From Marinobacter sp. LA51 (GTDB lineage: Bacteria > Pseudomonadota > Gammaproteobacteria > Pseudomonadales > Oleiphilaceae), in assembly GCF_030297175.1 (NCBI RefSeq), contig NZ_AP028070.1:1054001-1118000 (forward strand): a DNA stretch of 64,000 nt, read 5' to 3'. The position numbers were made by a program, and so were the translations under genes. Below are positions 63,801 to 64,000 of the stretch, piece by piece. Below the pieces are notes generated by a model. The model did no database searches and was not told the origin of the DNA. It saw nothing but the letters and a program-made list of their open reading frames with translations. Position 1 is the stretch's first letter, and each line of letters starts with the position of its first letter.

Positions 63801-64000
63801 TACTGCAGGCACGTGCACAGGGCGCCAGGAGTAAGTGGATTGTTGGACTCGGTAATGTCCTTACGGAAGATCTGATTCAGTAGTTGGTGCAGAGCAAACA
63901 GGATGTCGGATTGCTCGCCCGCCAGTCGCGCGGCAACGGTCTGAAGGTCCAGCCAGTCCTCGAATGCTTGCTGTTGAAGGACGTGAAGTTCCGCCCCTTG
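60866..64000 (-). CDS. DUF1631 protein with degenerate GGDEF and EAL domains (5' end cut by window edge)
   Basis: 1044 residues are visible and the frame stays open to the right edge, so the start is outside. The N-terminal half is DUF1631 (FALHQLLNQIF, NPLTPGALC near the edge). In the middle lies a PilZ-like barrel (VGDWVEITLDSGETRKL). The C-terminal half has a GGDEF domain with SGNEF in place of GGDEF and an EAL domain with ELL in place of EAL, though DDFGTGLSSYAYLQKLPVDY is kept. Both enzymatic sites look inactive, so it more likely binds c-di-GMP or acts as a scaffold (inference). Confidence 0.87.
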   Translation of the reverse strand, partial: QGAELHVLQQQAFEDWLDLQTVAARLAGEQSDILFALHQLLNQIFRKDITESNNPLTPGALCTCLQYAIDRLGIANEHRHTIYSAFESSLREVWAPSMRALIDDCAHNGLNTIGFAQLPPNWSARGASSVETERAADTAEDDTEFDTDEHFAPSQPDHHQAHTPDQSLFRLMGLAHGGDADLVGWQQSSPQFCADLKPRRSDLLEKLQTSQPELSQALRELAEADPDFGNSVDEPTLAKASLVDQLFAPLQTQQRISGGLRDKLEQLKLPVFEALLDTPEFLNDEDHPAREILNDLMRLCLAERASTKNLETTVSGIIEDLINAENLDSEQLQLLNGKLKTLVERQDQSFVRNSERLAKTLEGKERLKKTRNLVQQELNTIVGGQEIPTVLLTLLAAGWEQLMVLALLREGPGSHYYGELLEVVKLLKSWLTPDSLDAPDDELAFERELESANVLRFIDRELRTVGDIARFQSLMTELTGQLQRQKSITTAYLEVYGEKPKPEPEPSEAKTDRWAKRARELTVGDWVEITLDSGETRKLRLVWGGEDVLRFVFLSPTGMSEISFDFQEFVQKLRLGTASLIEEGDIPFVDQSLFNMVQDVYRRLNFEATHDALTKCMRRHDFEKLVSAVLARGAIADGNGALVVLDIDEFSVINSTYGAKAGDKLLEATGALVQKHCASHQPEPHAGRISGNEFAILIDGTAIEESLDFAEHLRQAFEDQEFTHDDAAYKATLSVSVCPITDTAESSAGDLLNSASLSLKSVKRLGGNRVELVKSSSTLAKPETPQWVSEIDRSINDGSLFIRAQPIVPLIDTVTGGKSYELLLGLTDSAGNQISPQAYIEAAEKFRRSTRVDLWVVQEVLAWMNGNPDILEGIDTLNVNLSGASLSDDRFMLDLEALLRANRNLTPKICFEVTETSAVANLHYAADFMRELKRLDCRFALDDFGTGLSSYAYLQKLPVDYVKIDGIFVKDMATNLTNYAMVRSINELCHFLDLKTIAEYVENMEIMETLREVQVDYAQGFGIARPCRLDSLTAEIRTSTGLCL

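Noticed and set aside
1-64000. CRISPR array, tRNA, rRNA, phage or insertion sequence
   Set aside because: No spaced direct repeats, no tRNA-like or rRNA sequence and no transposase or integrase motif were recognised in reading the window.

Overview
The window reads as a chromosomal segment of a marine gammaproteobacterium, very probably Marinobacter. The strongest single clue is a 512-residue alcohol-forming fatty acyl-CoA reductase (5569-7107) that closely resembles, from memory, the wax-ester FAR of Marinobacter. Supporting clues are an acs gene next to an ErdR-like response regulator, a PA4780-type RIO kinase, DUF1631, DUF6279 and DUF2798 proteins, and many diguanylate cyclase/phosphodiesterase genes. 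Genes are densely packed. I saw no rRNA, tRNA, CRISPR array, insertion sequence or phage gene. Both edges cut through genes: a REC-PAS-GGDEF-EAL gene on the left and a DUF1631/GGDEF/EAL gene on the right.

Layout. 1-5.3 kb: a signalling block with an HDOD-histidine kinase, a downstream REC-PAS-GGDEF-EAL protein, and a divergent orphan MinD/ParA-type ATPase. 5.5-11.5 kb: lipid and acetate metabolism (fatty acyl-CoA reductase, acetyl-CoA synthetase, LuxR-type regulator, fatty-acid desaturase behind FabR/DesT-like operator palindromes). 11.5-17.5 kb: assorted metabolic enzymes (2-hydroxyacid dehydrogenase, aminotransferase, tartrate/isopropylmalate-family dehydrogenase, nitrilase-family amidase) and small envelope proteins. 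17.6-21.1 kb: a four-gene OpuC/OsmF-type osmoprotectant ABC transporter. 21.4-26.1 kb: a LysR regulator divergent from a three-gene catabolic operon made of an Fe(II)/2-oxoglutarate oxygenase, a DddP-like M24 protein and a CoA-acylating malonate/methylmalonate-semialdehyde dehydrogenase. 26.2-32 kb: a second LysR gene divergent from an acyl-CoA dehydrogenase, SDR, APH-type kinase, histidine phosphatase and SDR operon, which recalls hydroxyacid catabolism of the Lva/ACAD10-11 type. 32-40 kb: lipoprotein, PBP4, tandem-GST-fold protein, two aldo/keto reductases, GFA protein, soluble aldose/sugar dehydrogenase. 40.2-49.2 kb: a Fur-controlled siderophore-uptake cluster (TonB receptor, FhuF-like reductase, FhuB, FhuD, FhuC, ABC exporter-type protein). 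49.2-64 kb: housekeeping and signalling genes (DUF188, histidine phosphatase, GGDEF-EAL protein, copper chaperone, chemoreceptor, MtfA-like peptidase, SDR, spermidine-synthase-like protein, RIO kinase, universal stress protein, cold-shock protein, DUF1631 protein).

The most interesting items are three. First, the 21-26 kb locus has a DddP-like protein that keeps the whole predicted metal site of DMSP lyase DddP but has Gly where the catalytic Asp should be; it sits beside a DddC-like dehydrogenase and an osmolyte transporter, which suggests an osmolyte-degradation pathway of unknown substrate. Second, two intergenic elements (about 28.45 and 49.8 kb) share a conserved 55-base loop but have unrelated, fully self-complementary arms, the pattern of a structured repeat family. 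Third, the acyl-CoA dehydrogenase operon pairs a kinase and a phosphatase by an overlapping stop/start.
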